NCBI RefSeq assembly: GCF_029894335.1
Contig: NZ_JARXZC010000012.1
Coordinates: forward strand, 91,166-155,165
DNA from: Kitasatospora sp. MAP5-34
GTDB lineage: Bacteria > Actinomycetota > Actinomycetes > Streptomycetales > Streptomycetaceae
Length of the DNA stretch: 64,000 nucleotides
Direction: 5' to 3'
A program made the translations under genes and the position numbers. Numbering within the stretch: the stretch's first letter is position 1; each line of letters starts with the position of its first letter. Shown piece by piece: positions 8,214 to 17,842 of this stretch. The notes beneath the pieces were generated by a model. The model did no database searches and was not told the origin of the DNA. It saw only the letters and a program-made list of their open reading frames with translations.

Positions 8214-11132
8214 ATGATGTGCCGTCTGTCGATCTACTGCGATCACTTGGGGCAAATCTTGACCACCCGTTCGCTGGCTGCCCTGGCGGCCGTCAGCCTC
8301 GTCGTCGGTGCGGGCACGCTCGCCGTCCCGATCGCGGCCACCGCCGCCGGCAGCACGCTGTACGTGAACAACGCGAAGACCGCGAACTGCTCCGACAGCG
8401 CGGCCGACGCCGGTACGCAGGCGCAGCCGTACTGCGGCGTCCAGGCGGCGGCGAACGCCGCACAGCCGGGCGACACGGTGCAGGTCGCCGCCGGCAGTTA
8501 CGGCGCCGTGGACCTCACCCACTCGGGTACGGCAGGCGCGCCCATCATCTTCGCCGGGCCACCGGCGAAGATGGCTCCGACGGCGCGCCTCTACGCCGGT
8601 ACCGGGCCGGCGCTCACCTTCGACCATGTGCACGACGTCGTCGTCCGTGGGCTCCAGGCCGTCGGCGGATCGACGTCGACGGGAGCCGCCGTCACAGGGT
8701 CGACCCGGGTCACCCTGGACAGCGACGGGATGGTCTCCGGCAACGAGAACGACAACGCCGCGCCCGCCCTCCACATCGACGGGCACAGCAGCGCGGTCAC
8801 GGTGAGCCGCAACAGTCTGACCGCCATGGGCCGCCAGGGCGCCGTCACGGTGGACTCCGGGGCGACCGGGGTCACGCTGACGACCAACCTCATCGACGAC
8901 GAGACGACCCAGACCGCGGTCACGGCGGTCGACAACCCGGGAACCGTGATCGTCAGCAACACCATCACCAACATCGACGGGTGCCCGACGGCGATCTCCC
9001 TGACCGGAGCATCGACGGGGTCGACCATCGAGAACAACGCGGTGCAGACGGGGTACGCGGGCGACTGCAGTCGTTTCGGGGCCTCAACCCCGGTGGTGGT
9101 GTCCGCCGGTTCGGTCGGCGGAACCACCTACGACTACAACACCATCGAGAGCGGGGACACCGGAGCGCCCTACAACTGGGCCGGGAAGTCCTACCCGAGC
9201 CCGGCCGCGCTCCTGGCCGCGACCGGGCACGGCGCCCACGACTACCACCAGGTCGTCCCCGCCGGCATCTCCCTGACCGCCCTGAACGCGCCGCTCGTCG
9301 ACTCGGCCGACGCGAACGCGCCTGGCGGGCTGCCCACGGACATGTACGGAAACGCCCGCGTCGACGACCCGCTGGTCCCCAACACGGGCACGGGGGTCGG
9401 CTACTACGACCGAGGCTCGCGGGAGCGCCAGGACCCCTACTCGATCGCCTCCACGCTGTCCGCGTCCAAGGGGCCGGGTCCGCTGACCGAGACCGTCACG
9501 GCTGTCGAGAACAACCCATGGCACACCGGCATATCGAGCTACTCCTTCGACTTCGGTGACGGCAGCGCCCCGGTGGTGTCGGCGACGCCGACGGCCACCC
9601 ACGTCTACGCCGTCAACGGCACGTACCCGGTCACCGTCACGGCCACCACGGCGGCCGGCCGACTCGTCTCCAGCCCCCGCAACCGGACCGTCCAGGTCGT
9701 GCCCGTGGCGCCGCTGGTGCCGAACCTCGACATCAGCCACCTCAGAGACGAGCCCAGCCTGACCACGTACACCCTGGCCATCGGCACCACGGACGACTGG
9801 AGCATCACCCACGAGATGGTCGACTACGGCGACGGCACCCCGGCCGTCGACCTGATCGATCCGGGCGTCCTCGTCGATCCGGCGCACTTCGTCGGATCCC
9901 ACACGTTCCCGCACCCGGGTATGTACCCGGTCACCCTCACCGTGACGGACGACGGCGGCAACACCGCCACCACCAGCCGGCAGGTCACCGTCGGCAGCGC
10001 GTTCGTGCAGTCCGGGCCGACGAGGTTCCTCGACACGCGCGCGGGCATCGGCGCGCCGAAGGGGCAGGTGGGCGCGGGCGGCGTCGTACGGCTCAAGGTC
10101 GCGGGCGTCGGCGGGGTGCCGGCCGACGGCGTCACCGCCGTGACCCTGAACCTCACCGGGACGGGCGCCACGGCGGACACCTGGGTCGGCGCCTACCCGG
10201 ACGGGTCGCCGCTGCCCACCGCCTCGACGCTGAACTTCGGCCCCGGCCGGACCGAACCGAACCTGGTGACGGTCCCGGTGAGCGCCGACGGCTACGTCGA
10301 CCTGTACAACCACTCGGGCAGCGTCGACCTCGTCGCCGACGTCGAGGGCTACTACAGCACCACCGCAACCAACGGCGCTTTCGTCACGGCGAACGCGCCG
10401 ACCCGGGTCCTCGACAGCCGGTACGGCATCGGCACCGGACAGCACGGCGTCGGGCCCGGCGGTGTCCTCTCCCTGCAGCTGCCCGCGAACTCCTACAACG
10501 GAGCCTCGGCGGTGATCCTCAACGTCACCGAGACCGACGCCACCGCAGCCGGCTGGGTCGGGGTGGTCCCGGCCGGCGGCGGGCTGCCGGGCGCGTCCAG
10601 CCTGAACTTCGTGGCCGGCCAGACCTCCGCCAACCTGGTGGTCGCCCCGATCGGCCCGGGCGGCCAGGTACAGCTCTACAACCACTCGGGCAACGTCGAC
10701 CTGATCGCCGACGTCGAGGGCTACGTCGGCGGAGGAGACCCCGCAAGCTCCGCGATCGGATCGGCCTTCCTCCCCGTCACGCCCACCCGGGTCCTGAACA
10801 CCCGACAGGGCATCGGCGCACCCCAGACCCAGCTGACCGCCGACTCGACGCTCAAGGTGAAGGTCGCCGGCGTCAACGGCATCCCGAGCGGGGTGAACGC
10901 CGTCCTGCTCAACCTGACCGGCGTCGGCTGCACGGCCGGCACCTGGCTGTCGGCCTCCGCCCACACCGACGGCGCACCCCGTCCGACCACCTCGGACCTC
11001 AACCTCGACGCCGGGCAGACCAACTCCAACAATGTCCTGGTACCGGTGAGCCCGGACGGCTACATCGACATCTACAACCGCTCCGGCAGCGTGGACGTCA
11101 TCGCCGACATCCAGGGCTACTACGCGAACTGA
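8214..11132 (+). CDS. large secreted beta-helix/PKD/triple-repeat protein
   Basis: About 972 residues. A signal peptide (SLAALAAVSLVVGAGTLAVP, cleavage near ATAAGS) precedes a right-handed parallel beta-helix domain (to about residue 390, turns such as SRNSLT, TTNLID and SNTITNI). Two PKD-like domains follow (YSFDFGDGSAPVVS; VDYGDGTPAV with THVY or SHTF strands). Last come three ~125-residue domains, each opening with PTR-hydrophobic-LDTR-x-GIG and closing with D-hydrophobic-IADVEGYY. The folds point to a cell-surface or secreted carbohydrate-binding or -cleaving protein; no catalytic residues are assigned. The ATG at 8214 has GAGG 8 bases upstream; TTG 8259 is a reasonable alternative. The 5' DNA follows a terminator, so the gene is monocistronic. 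Confidence 0.8.
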   Translation: MMCRLSIYCDHLGQILTTRSLAALAAVSLVVGAGTLAVPIAATAAGSTLYVNNAKTANCSDSAADAGTQAQPYCGVQAAANAAQPGDTVQVAAGSYGAVDLTHSGTAGAPIIFAGPPAKMAPTARLYAGTGPALTFDHVHDVVVRGLQAVGGSTSTGAAVTGSTRVTLDSDGMVSGNENDNAAPALHIDGHSSAVTVSRNSLTAMGRQGAVTVDSGATGVTLTTNLIDDETTQTAVTAVDNPGTVIVSNTITNIDGCPTAISLTGASTGSTIENNAVQTGYAGDCSRFGASTPVVVSAGSVGGTTYDYNTIESGDTGAPYNWAGKSYPSPAALLAATGHGAHDYHQVVPAGISLTALNAPLVDSADANAPGGLPTDMYGNARVDDPLVPNTGTGVGYYDRGSRERQDPYSIASTLSASKGPGPLTETVTAVENNPWHTGISSYSFDFGDGSAPVVSATPTATHVYAVNGTYPVTVTATTAAGRLVSSPRNRTVQVVPVAPLVPNLDISHLRDEPSLTTYTLAIGTTDDWSITHEMVDYGDGTPAVDLIDPGVLVDPAHFVGSHTFPHPGMYPVTLTVTDDGGNTATTSRQVTVGSAFVQSGPTRFLDTRAGIGAPKGQVGAGGVVRLKVAGVGGVPADGVTAVTLNLTGTGATADTWVGAYPDGSPLPTASTLNFGPGRTEPNLVTVPVSADGYVDLYNHSGSVDLVADVEGYYSTTATNGAFVTANAPTRVLDSRYGIGTGQHGVGPGGVLSLQLPANSYNGASAVILNVTETDATAAGWVGVVPAGGGLPGASSLNFVAGQTSANLVVAPIGPGGQVQLYNHSGNVDLIADVEGYVGGGDPASSAIGSAFLPVTPTRVLNTRQGIGAPQTQLTADSTLKVKVAGVNGIPSGVNAVLLNLTGVGCTAGTWLSASAHTDGAPRPTTSDLNLDAGQTNSNNVLVPVSPDGYIDIYNRSGSVDVIADIQGYYAN
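10000..11129 (+). repeat. three tandem ~125-codon domain repeats
   Basis: The coding region holds three diverged copies starting near 10000, 10375 and 10760. Each contains PTR(F/V)L(D/N)(T/S)R, an N-(L/V)-T central strand, a P-x-x-S-x-L-N block and VD-(L/V)-(I/V)-AD. The same triplet closes the paralogue ending at 16565. Confidence 0.75.
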
Positions 11133-11155
11133 CCACCCGACAGTACGACCACACC

Positions 11156-11182
11156 GAGGCCCCGACGACCCGTCGGGGCCTC
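11156..11182 (+). terminator. 12-bp stem terminator after beta-helix gene
   Basis: GAGGCCCCGACG, a 3-base loop and the exact complement lie 23 bases after the stop. It can also serve the convergent gene that ends at 11208. Confidence 0.8.
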
Positions 11183-11207
11183 GCGCACACTACGGCGTCC
11201 GCCGACA

Positions 11208-12167
11208 TCATCGGTGCTGCGAACAGGGCACACCAACGCCCACGTGCTGGGTACTGGCGTACTCCTTGCCCGTCGACGTGAACCATTCACGGGGGTCGTA
11301 GCCGCCGCGGGCGCAGAGGAAAGACGGGAAGTAGACGGAGGTGTAGCCACCGGCGTCGGGCAGTTCGGCGGTCAGTTCGAAGGGCTTGCCATCCGGGCGG
11401 TTGAGCACCAGCTCCGCTGTCGTGCCGTCCACCTGGTAGTGGATACGGTAGCGCCAGCGGCAGTAACCCAGGTTCGCCTGGGCCCTGATGAGGAACGCCT
11501 CGCTCTCGTTCCTGTCCAGCGTGATGTTCCTGGCCTTGGCGCCGGTGAAATACGGCTCTTGGCCCTTGCTGTCACCCTCCGCGTACACCGTGAGCCTGGG
11601 GACCGGGGCATCGATGGTCACGTCGAGCGGGATGACATCCGCGCCACCCTGTCCAGGGGCGTGGACAAGGCTGCCGGAGAGCGGCGACGAGCAGCTGCCT
11701 CCCTCCAACTCGGGGACGATGTCCGTGATCCGGACCTGCTGAGTGGCACGGCCTCGGAGAGTGACCATCCATTCGGCTTGTCCGACCTCGACGATGTCGG
11801 CCTTCTGTGCCCAGGGCTGACCGGAGGTCAGCACTCTGGCGAAGCGTCCGTTCGCATCGTCACGGACCAGAAAGTTCCCCGTCTCCGTGACGTCTCTGAC
11901 CTCGACCACCTCTATGGCGTTCTGCGGCGAGAGCCTGTCCGGCAGGCTGTCGAGCGCCAGGACCGTCTTCGCGGTGTTGGTCAGTACGTCCTGGAAGGTC
12001 ATGCTCGCCACGGCCACGAGGATCCCCACGAGCCAGGCCGCCGGTCTCCTGAAGTACTTCAACCGGTCACGAGCAGCCGCAGGGGCCGGACGGGGCCCAC
12101 TGCCACGGCGGACGCTCCTCCGCGTAAGTGCCCCGGTCCTGCGCACCCGTACCCGGTTACTCGACAT
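11208..12167 (-). CDS. hypothetical single-span membrane protein
   Basis: 319 residues. An Arg-rich cytoplasmic N-terminus (first ~40 residues) precedes one membrane helix (AAWLVGILVAVASMTFQDVL). A ~250-residue extracytoplasmic domain follows, with scattered Cys (GGSCSSP, LGYCRWRY, LCARGG, VPCSQ) that could form disulfides. No family is recognised. Its start overlaps the 3' end of the upstream polytopic gene by 11 bases, so the two are co-translated and may form one complex. It converges on the beta-helix gene. Confidence 0.7.
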   Translation of the reverse strand: MSSNRVRVRRTGALTRRSVRRGSGPRPAPAAARDRLKYFRRPAAWLVGILVAVASMTFQDVLTNTAKTVLALDSLPDRLSPQNAIEVVEVRDVTETGNFLVRDDANGRFARVLTSGQPWAQKADIVEVGQAEWMVTLRGRATQQVRITDIVPELEGGSCSSPLSGSLVHAPGQGGADVIPLDVTIDAPVPRLTVYAEGDSKGQEPYFTGAKARNITLDRNESEAFLIRAQANLGYCRWRYRIHYQVDGTTAELVLNRPDGKPFELTAELPDAGGYTSVYFPSFLCARGGYDPREWFTSTGKEYASTQHVGVGVPCSQHR

Positions 12168-13344
12168 GACTCAGCTGCCCTTCGCCCACACTCGACTCCG
12201 TAGGGTGCTGACGACGCCCACGCACCAGCACCGCGCCAAGGAACGCAACGCCCGTAGCCCAGCCCCACACTGTGCCGAACCGGACTGCGTCGGCGCTCGC
12301 CGCATCAAAGGGGTGAGCCAAGCCGGGCGTGATGCGCGGAGCGACACCGTTGAGCAGGCAGATCTCCACGACAGCCGCCACCATGGCCGCGAGCAAGGTT
12401 GCACACCAGCACTCCATGAGCAGGCGCAACGGGCGCTTCCCGGCCATCCGAGCGGCCACGGCTCGGAGCGCCGCCGCCAGCACCGCGAGCAGGACGACGC
12501 AGATCACCAGCGTCCCCAGCCACCCGCCGATGTTCTCCGTCTTGAGGGGACGCATCCGCAGTGCCGGGTAGAGGACTCCGCTCCACTCATCCACCAGCGC
12601 AGGAGGATGGTACGGAAGCCAGAGATCCGGGTCGAAGGTGATCGAGGCCTGCTTCAGCTGGCGTACGTTCGTGTGCCTCAGGACAGGCCCGCCGGCCACC
12701 GCCAGCAGCACGACCGGAATGAGTCCGGCGAAGATCGCGTCTCGGTGCTCACGCGCGGCGGCAAGTACCGGAACCGGTTCTGGCTCCGTGCTGCCACCGC
12801 ATCCGTCAGCCGTCTCCCCCACCAGTTCCCGAACGGTCGGCAGGCGCCGCAGGAGCCACATCGCCGCCCACGGGGGAAGTACGACCCAGCCGGTCAGCAG
12901 TGCGAACTGCACGGGCGCGGCCCACTCCTGCTTCAACTGGAGATAGACGAACCAATCGGTGTAGGTCAGACCCGACGGGCGCCGAGCGGGGTCCATGGCG
13001 AGGCTGAGCAACTCGGCGATCCCCGCAGCGAACAGCATCGCCCCGAACAACTCCAGGACGGTCCGGATCCGCGGCCGGGCATCCGGTGCAGCCCGCAACA
13101 CCGTGTACATCAGCACGGCGGACAGCACGACGAAGACCAACTGCGGCACCCACCCACCAAGGTGGCCGGTGTCCTTCACCATGAAGCCGTCGAAACTCAG
13201 GCCCAGCACCCGGACGTCGGCGTCGGCCGGACGGGAGGCGCCACCGCCGGCCTCAAAAAGGACCAGCGGGTGAAGCACGAACAGAAGGGTCGCCTGAGCC
13301 AGGGCGCACCCCCCAGCCAGCACCGTGGACAGCCAACGGTTCAC
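12157..13344 (-). CDS. hypothetical polytopic membrane protein
   Basis: 395 residues from a GTG at 13344 that is preceded by GGGGGAG at good spacing. Longer in-frame starts reach 13515 but run through non-coding-looking sequence. About eight hydrophobic segments are interrupted by a ~70-residue extracytoplasmic loop between LRHTNVRQLKQASITFDP and NIGGWLG. No family is recognised. It is first in a two-gene operon with the single-span protein at 11208-12167. The upstream region carries a gene remnant and an inverted-repeat end. Confidence 0.7.
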   Translation of the reverse strand: MNRWLSTVLAGGCALAQATLLFVLHPLVLFEAGGGASRPADADVRVLGLSFDGFMVKDTGHLGGWVPQLVFVVLSAVLMYTVLRAAPDARPRIRTVLELFGAMLFAAGIAELLSLAMDPARRPSGLTYTDWFVYLQLKQEWAAPVQFALLTGWVVLPPWAAMWLLRRLPTVRELVGETADGCGGSTEPEPVPVLAAAREHRDAIFAGLIPVVLLAVAGGPVLRHTNVRQLKQASITFDPDLWLPYHPPALVDEWSGVLYPALRMRPLKTENIGGWLGTLVICVVLLAVLAAALRAVAARMAGKRPLRLLMECWCATLLAAMVAAVVEICLLNGVAPRITPGLAHPFDAASADAVRFGTVWGWATGVAFLGAVLVRGRRQHPTESSVGEGQLSHVE

Positions 13345-13514
13345 CGTGGCACTCCCCCGAGTCAACACGCGTACGACTAGTGACCTGGGAGACGCTACAG
13401 CAGACCGGATGTCAGCGATTGAGGATATTCCGCTGCACAGTCGGTTCCACCGCCCGGGAAGACCACCTCCACAATCGGCTGTACTTCCTTCCGGAGCGGC
13501 CGACGAGTCCGGCA

Positions 13515-13651
13515 ATGGAAGCGATCGGTTCTCCTGACGAACTTGCCAAGCGCACCGCCACCTGGTTCGAAGCCGTCCTGGGGAAGCCCATCGTGCGACA
13601 TGAGTGGGAGCACAACAGCCAGGTCTACGCGGACCGGTACTTGTTCGCGGA
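13515..13651 (+). pseudogene. remnant of a conserved actinomycete hypothetical, cut at the inverted repeat
   Basis: An in-frame stretch reads SPDELAKRTATWFEAVLGKP followed by HEWEHNSQVYADRYLFAD. This resembles a small conserved streptomycete family in which this block continues as ...FADTG. Here the similarity stops exactly where the left 21-bp inverted repeat begins. No convincing start or remaining C-terminus is present, so it is a broken gene. The rest of 13345-13833 holds the promoter side of the upstream minus-strand operon and nothing else recognisable. Confidence 0.5.
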
Positions 13652-13672
13652 CATCACTCACCACAGGCGATC
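13652..13672 (+). repeat. left inverted repeat (21 bp perfect, longer imperfect)
   Basis: CATCACTCACCACAGGCGAT plus C here is the exact reverse complement of 16639-16659. Similarity continues inwards for about 17 more bases on each side with one indel. It may be the end of a mobile element that carried the second beta-helix gene. Confidence 0.8.
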
Positions 13673-13833
13673 CCTCACAAATGCGCCAACAGCATCGACG
13701 GGCTGCCTGGTGGGCGAACTCGGTTACAGGTAACGGAAGATGGCAGCTCGCCCCCCAGCTCACCGTGGATTCGAACGCACGCGCTAGGCTTCGGCGCATT
13801 CTGCGTCGCGCACTACCCAAGACTGGAGGGTCG

Positions 13834-16565
13834 GTGTCCCAACGCCGCCTCACTGCGACCGCCGCCCTGTTCACGGCCGGCCTCGCACTGATACCTGCTG
13901 TCGGCCACGCCGCCGACGGCGGCCCCGCTGCCGTCCAGGCCCCGGCGGCCTCCGCCGGGCTGGAGGCCGCGCGCTCTGCCGCGCTGGAGACCTTCGACAG
14001 CCCGGCCGAGAAGTCCTACCGCATCCCCCGGGAGCTGCCGAAGGGCCAACTGAGCAGCCGTACGGCCGGCAGCGGCCGGACGCTTGTCGTCGCCCCCGGG
14101 TGTGCCAGACCGACACCGGGACGGGCGCCGCGTCCGCACCGTTCTGCACCGTCCAGCACGGGGTGGACGCGGCCCAGCCTGGTGACACGGTGCAGATCCA
14201 GGAGGGTTATCTGCCGGAGTCGGTGACGATCCACACCTCGGGCATCTCCGTCATCGGCATGGGCAACGCGGGCATCCCTGCCCTCGACAAGCTGGCCGGG
14301 CAACCCGCGCTGACCCTGGACGGCGTCACCGATGTGACGCTGCGCAACCTCCAGGTACAGTCCGACGGCGTCCCGGCGCTCCGGATCGTCAACTCGGCCA
14401 GGGTCACGATGGACGCCGGCCTCGTCTACTCCTGGCAGGGCGACGCCATCACCGTCGACGGCACCTCCAGCGATGTGACGGTCAGCCGGACCTACGCCCG
14501 GATCGGGCGTTGGACCGCCGGGAAGGCCACCGTCCGGATCGCCCCCGGGGCGAGCCGGGTCACCCTCACCGCCGACGCACTGGCGAACGGCGGCGTCGTC
14601 GCCACCGGGGTGAAGGGGCTGGCCGTCGCGGGCAACACCGTCCAGCGCGGGTGCTCCCCCGCCCTGGACCTGGACGGCGCGTCGACCGGCGTCAGTGTCC
14701 GGAACAACCTGTTCGTGGACTCCAACTCCCTCACCAACTCCAACGGCGGATACAAGGAGGACTGCCTGGCGAAGGCGCAGCCCTGGGACCCGAGCGTCCG
14801 GGTCGCGGCCGACGCGGTCGCGGGTACCAGCGCCGACACCAACACCTTCTACTTCCCGCCCGGCAACGGCACCGTCCCGTACAGCATCGGCGGGACGGCC
14901 TACCAGACCCTGGCCGGTTTCCAGGCCGCCACCGGCCAGGGCGTGCACGACACCGTCGACACCGTGGCGCCCCGGTCGACCGTGATCCGCGGCATGTACG
15001 GCGGCCAGGACCTGGCGCTCCAGCAGGGCTCGACCGCGATCGGCACCGCCGATCCGACGGCGCCGGGGCAGTTGGACGTCGACTTCTACGGCAACAAGCC
15101 GCACACCAGCCGTGGCGCGGTGGAGTACCTGAGCACCGACCCGGGCCTTGCGGTCGCACTGTCCGTCAAGGACACCAGCGCCCGTGGTGTCGAGGCCGCG
15201 ATCAAGCTCACCAGCAACGGCACAGCCTCCGGCTACACCGTCGAGGTGGCCTGGGGCGACGGCTATCGGGACTACCCGAGCGTCACCCCGACCACTCCGG
15301 GGGCGCCGCGGCACACCTACGCCAAGCCCGGCAAGTACACCGTGACCGTCACCGTCACGCCCAACTGGACGGGCGACCAGGTGGCCAACTCGGTGGACAT
15401 CACCACCGCCGGCTCGCACTACACCGCCTACGGCCCCACCCGCCTGCTGGACACCCGTTACGGCACCGGTGCGCCGACCGCCAAGGTGGCGCCGTTCTCC
15501 ACCGTGCAGATCAAGGTGGCAGGCCAGGGCGGCATCCCCGCCGACGCAGTCGCCGCCGCGCTGAACGTCACCGCGACCGACACGGAGCAGGGCGGCTTCA
15601 TCACCGCCTACCCGGCGGGCAAGGACCGGCCGGGCACCTCGAACGTCAACTACACCCCCGGGCAGACGGTGCCGAACCTGACGATCACTCCGATCGGTCT
15701 GGACGGCGAGGTGGAGTTCTACAACGGCAGCAAGGGTTCGGTGGATCTGATCGCCGACATCACCGGCTACTTCACCCGCTCGTTCTCCAGTGGCTACACC
15801 GCCACCAACCCGGGCCGCCTGGTGGACACCCGACTCGGGGTCGGCGCGGCCAAGGGCGCGGTATCCGGCGGCGGTTCGCTCACCGTGCAGATCGCCGGCA
15901 ACAACGTGGGCTCGCTGCCCGCCAACGGCGTCACCGCCGTGGCCTTGAACGTCACCGTGACGAACCCGCAGGGCGGCGGCTACCTGACGGTCTTCCCGGA
16001 CGGGACAGGGCTGCCGACGGCGTCCAACCTGAACTACAGCCCCGGCCAGACCGTCGCCAACGCGGTCATCACGCCGGTCGGCGCGGACGGGAAGATCAAG
16101 ATCTACAACGGCAGTTGGGGCTCGGCCGACGTGGTCGTGGACGTCGTCGGCTACTACAGCCCGGTCGGCGCCAGCGCCTACCTGCCGGTCACCCCGTTCC
16201 GTTGGCTGGACACCCGGACCTGGGGCAGGGGGCCGCTGTACGACAGCAGCCACTACTACATCTACTCGCGGTTCGGTGACCCGGGCGACACCGGGTTCGT
16301 CCTCAACACCGCCGTCACCAACACCACCGGGGGCGGCTACCTCACCGTCTCGCCGGACCCGAACTACATCGAGGCGTACCAGAACAAGTACGCCACCTGG
16401 CCGAACCGGCCGCTGGTCTCCACGCTGAACTGGAAGCAGGGCGACACCGTACCGAACCTGGTCCAGGCGACGCCCGGCCCCGGCGGCATCGTCGACTTCT
16501 GGAACACCGGGCCCGGCACCACCGACCTGGTCGTCGACGTCTTCGGGTACTACTCCACCCTCTGA
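13834..16565 (+). CDS. second secreted beta-helix/PKD/triple-repeat protein, apparent frameshift near 14097
   Basis: A GTG at 13834 with GGAGGG upstream gives a signal peptide (RRLTATAALFTAGLALIPAV, then GHAADGG). That frame is open only to about 14226. The rest of the protein lies in another frame from about 14100 to the stop at 16565: CTVQHGVDAAQPGDTVQI, beta-helix turns, one PKD-like domain (EVAWGDGYRDY) and three PTRLLDTR-type domains. Comparison with the intact paralogue at 8214 puts the shift in the C5G3 run at 14093-14100; one missing base explains it. It is either a pseudogene or a sequencing error. The third C-terminal domain is the most diverged. Confidence 0.7.
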
Positions 16566-16638
16566 GGCAGGTACGTACCGCGATCCGACCGATTCGCCCC
16601 GCCCGACAACCCGTCGGTTCCGCTGGCGAATTGCGAGT

Positions 16639-16659
16639 GATCGCCTGTGGTGAGTGATG
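16639..16659 (-). repeat. right inverted repeat (21 bp perfect)
   Basis: This is the exact reverse complement of 13652-13672. It lies 74 bases after the stop of the second beta-helix gene and runs into a strong terminator hairpin. Confidence 0.8.
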
Positions 16660-16694
16660 ACGGCCTTCGAGATCTGTTCTCGGAGGCCGTCATC
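16656..16694 (+). terminator. 17-bp stem hairpin
   Basis: GATGACGGCCTTCGAGA pairs with TCTCGGAGGCCGTCATC around a 5-base loop, with a single G-T wobble. It is placed to terminate the second beta-helix gene. Confidence 0.8.
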
Positions 16695-16736
16695 TGTGGA
16701 CCGCAGCAGCAATTCCTGACGAGGAGTCAAAGCTGT

Positions 16737-16778
16737 CCGCCCGCCGCCCCCGAGGATGAGGCCGGTGGCGGCGGGCGG
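16737..16778 (-). terminator. GC-rich hairpin after the CU044_5270-type gene
   Basis: A 12-bp stem (CCGCCCGCCGCC and complement) with an 18-base loop starts 6 bases beyond the stop of the minus-strand gene ending at 16784. Confidence 0.65.
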
Positions 16779-16783
16779 GGTGG

Positions 16784-17842
16784 TCAGGCCTGAGCGGTGC
16801 CGGGCCGGATGCCCGGGGCGTCGGTGGCGGCGCGCTTGAGGACGGCGGTGTTGGCAGTGACGGTGCCGGGCTCGACCCCGGAGACCTCGGTGACCTGGAC
16901 GCTGCGCTCGCCCAGGAAGGCGTACGAGGTGCGGTCGAAGATGATCTCGTCGCGGGAGCCGCTGGCGGTGTTGGTACGGGCGATGGCGATGCCGGTGCGC
17001 CCGGCGGCGTCGGTGGCACTGTCGACCAGGACGACGCCGGGGATACGGGCTGCGGCCTGGTAGAGCGCGGCGGCGAGCTTACCGGGCACGGCCTGTTCGC
17101 GGACCAGGTCGCCAATGGTGACGAAGGCCTCCTGGTCCGGCCCGCTGCCGGCTCCCTTCGTCTCGGCGTAGATCTTCCGCAGCAGTTCCTGCGGGTCGGT
17201 GGGCAGGGTGCGCAGGTAGTCGTAGGAGGGGACGTTGAGGTAGGCACCGGTGCCCGAGTTGAGCGCCGTGCCACCTTCCGGGGTCCTGCCCTCCTCCGTG
17301 AGCCAGCCGGTGCGCCCGTCGGCCGAGTGCCACACCTGCCGCTGGTGGGGCTTGTCGACCCACACCTTCGACGTACCGCCGCCGACGGTCGAACCCGTGA
17401 GGTTGGAGACGGTGCTCTCGATGTAGACGTACTGGCCCGGGCGCAGGACGAGGTCGGGCGTGGCCTGGGCGGCCAGGGAGATCCGCTCCACCGCGCCGGC
17501 CAGGCCAGTGACGGAGCCGACCGTGACCGGGACGACGGGGGCGGCGACGCGCTCGCTCCGCACGGGGGCTGCTCCCTGGTCGCCGGGTGTGAGGACCGCC
17601 ACGGTGGCGGCCAGGGCGAAGGACGCCAGTGTGGCGGGAACGGCGATCAGCAGCCGACGACGGCTCCTGGCCACCGGGCGGACCGGCACTGCGGCTTCGG
17701 GTGTGCGGGCGATCTCGTTCATCAGGAACTCCTCGATCTGGCGCTGCCGGCCGAGCGGGGCGGCAGCTGCTCCGGCCGCGGGCAGCAGGTGCCTCAGCTC
17801 CGTGTGGTCGAGCGGCTGCCGCCGCTTCGGGGTGCTGGTCAT
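16784..17842 (-). CDS. CU044_5270-type membrane protein, ECF sigma partner
   Basis: 352 residues. The cytoplasmic N-terminus (about 70 residues, PLDHTELRHLLPAAG) is followed by one membrane helix (LLIAVPATLASFALAATVAV). A ~240-residue extracytoplasmic domain follows (GQYVYIESTVSN, WLTEEGRTPEGG, TNTASGSRDEIIF). This layout and its position match the CU044_5270 proteins encoded after ECF sigma genes, which probably hold or sense for the sigma factor. The ATG overlaps the sigma stop by 4 bases (ATGA), which fixes the start. An anti-sigma role is inference. Confidence 0.8.
   Translation of the reverse strand: MTSTPKRRQPLDHTELRHLLPAAGAAAAPLGRQRQIEEFLMNEIARTPEAAVPVRPVARSRRRLLIAVPATLASFALAATVAVLTPGDQGAAPVRSERVAAPVVPVTVGSVTGLAGAVERISLAAQATPDLVLRPGQYVYIESTVSNLTGSTVGGGTSKVWVDKPHQRQVWHSADGRTGWLTEEGRTPEGGTALNSGTGAYLNVPSYDYLRTLPTDPQELLRKIYAETKGAGSGPDQEAFVTIGDLVREQAVPGKLAAALYQAAARIPGVVLVDSATDAAGRTGIAIARTNTASGSRDEIIFDRTSYAFLGERSVQVTEVSGVEPGTVTANTAVLKRAATDAPGIRPGTAQA

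Noticed and set aside
14090..14102. Programmed -1 frameshifting in the second beta-helix gene
   Set aside because: The heptamer at the site does not allow tandem slippage of both tRNAs with good pairing; a base deletion or sequencing error is more likely.
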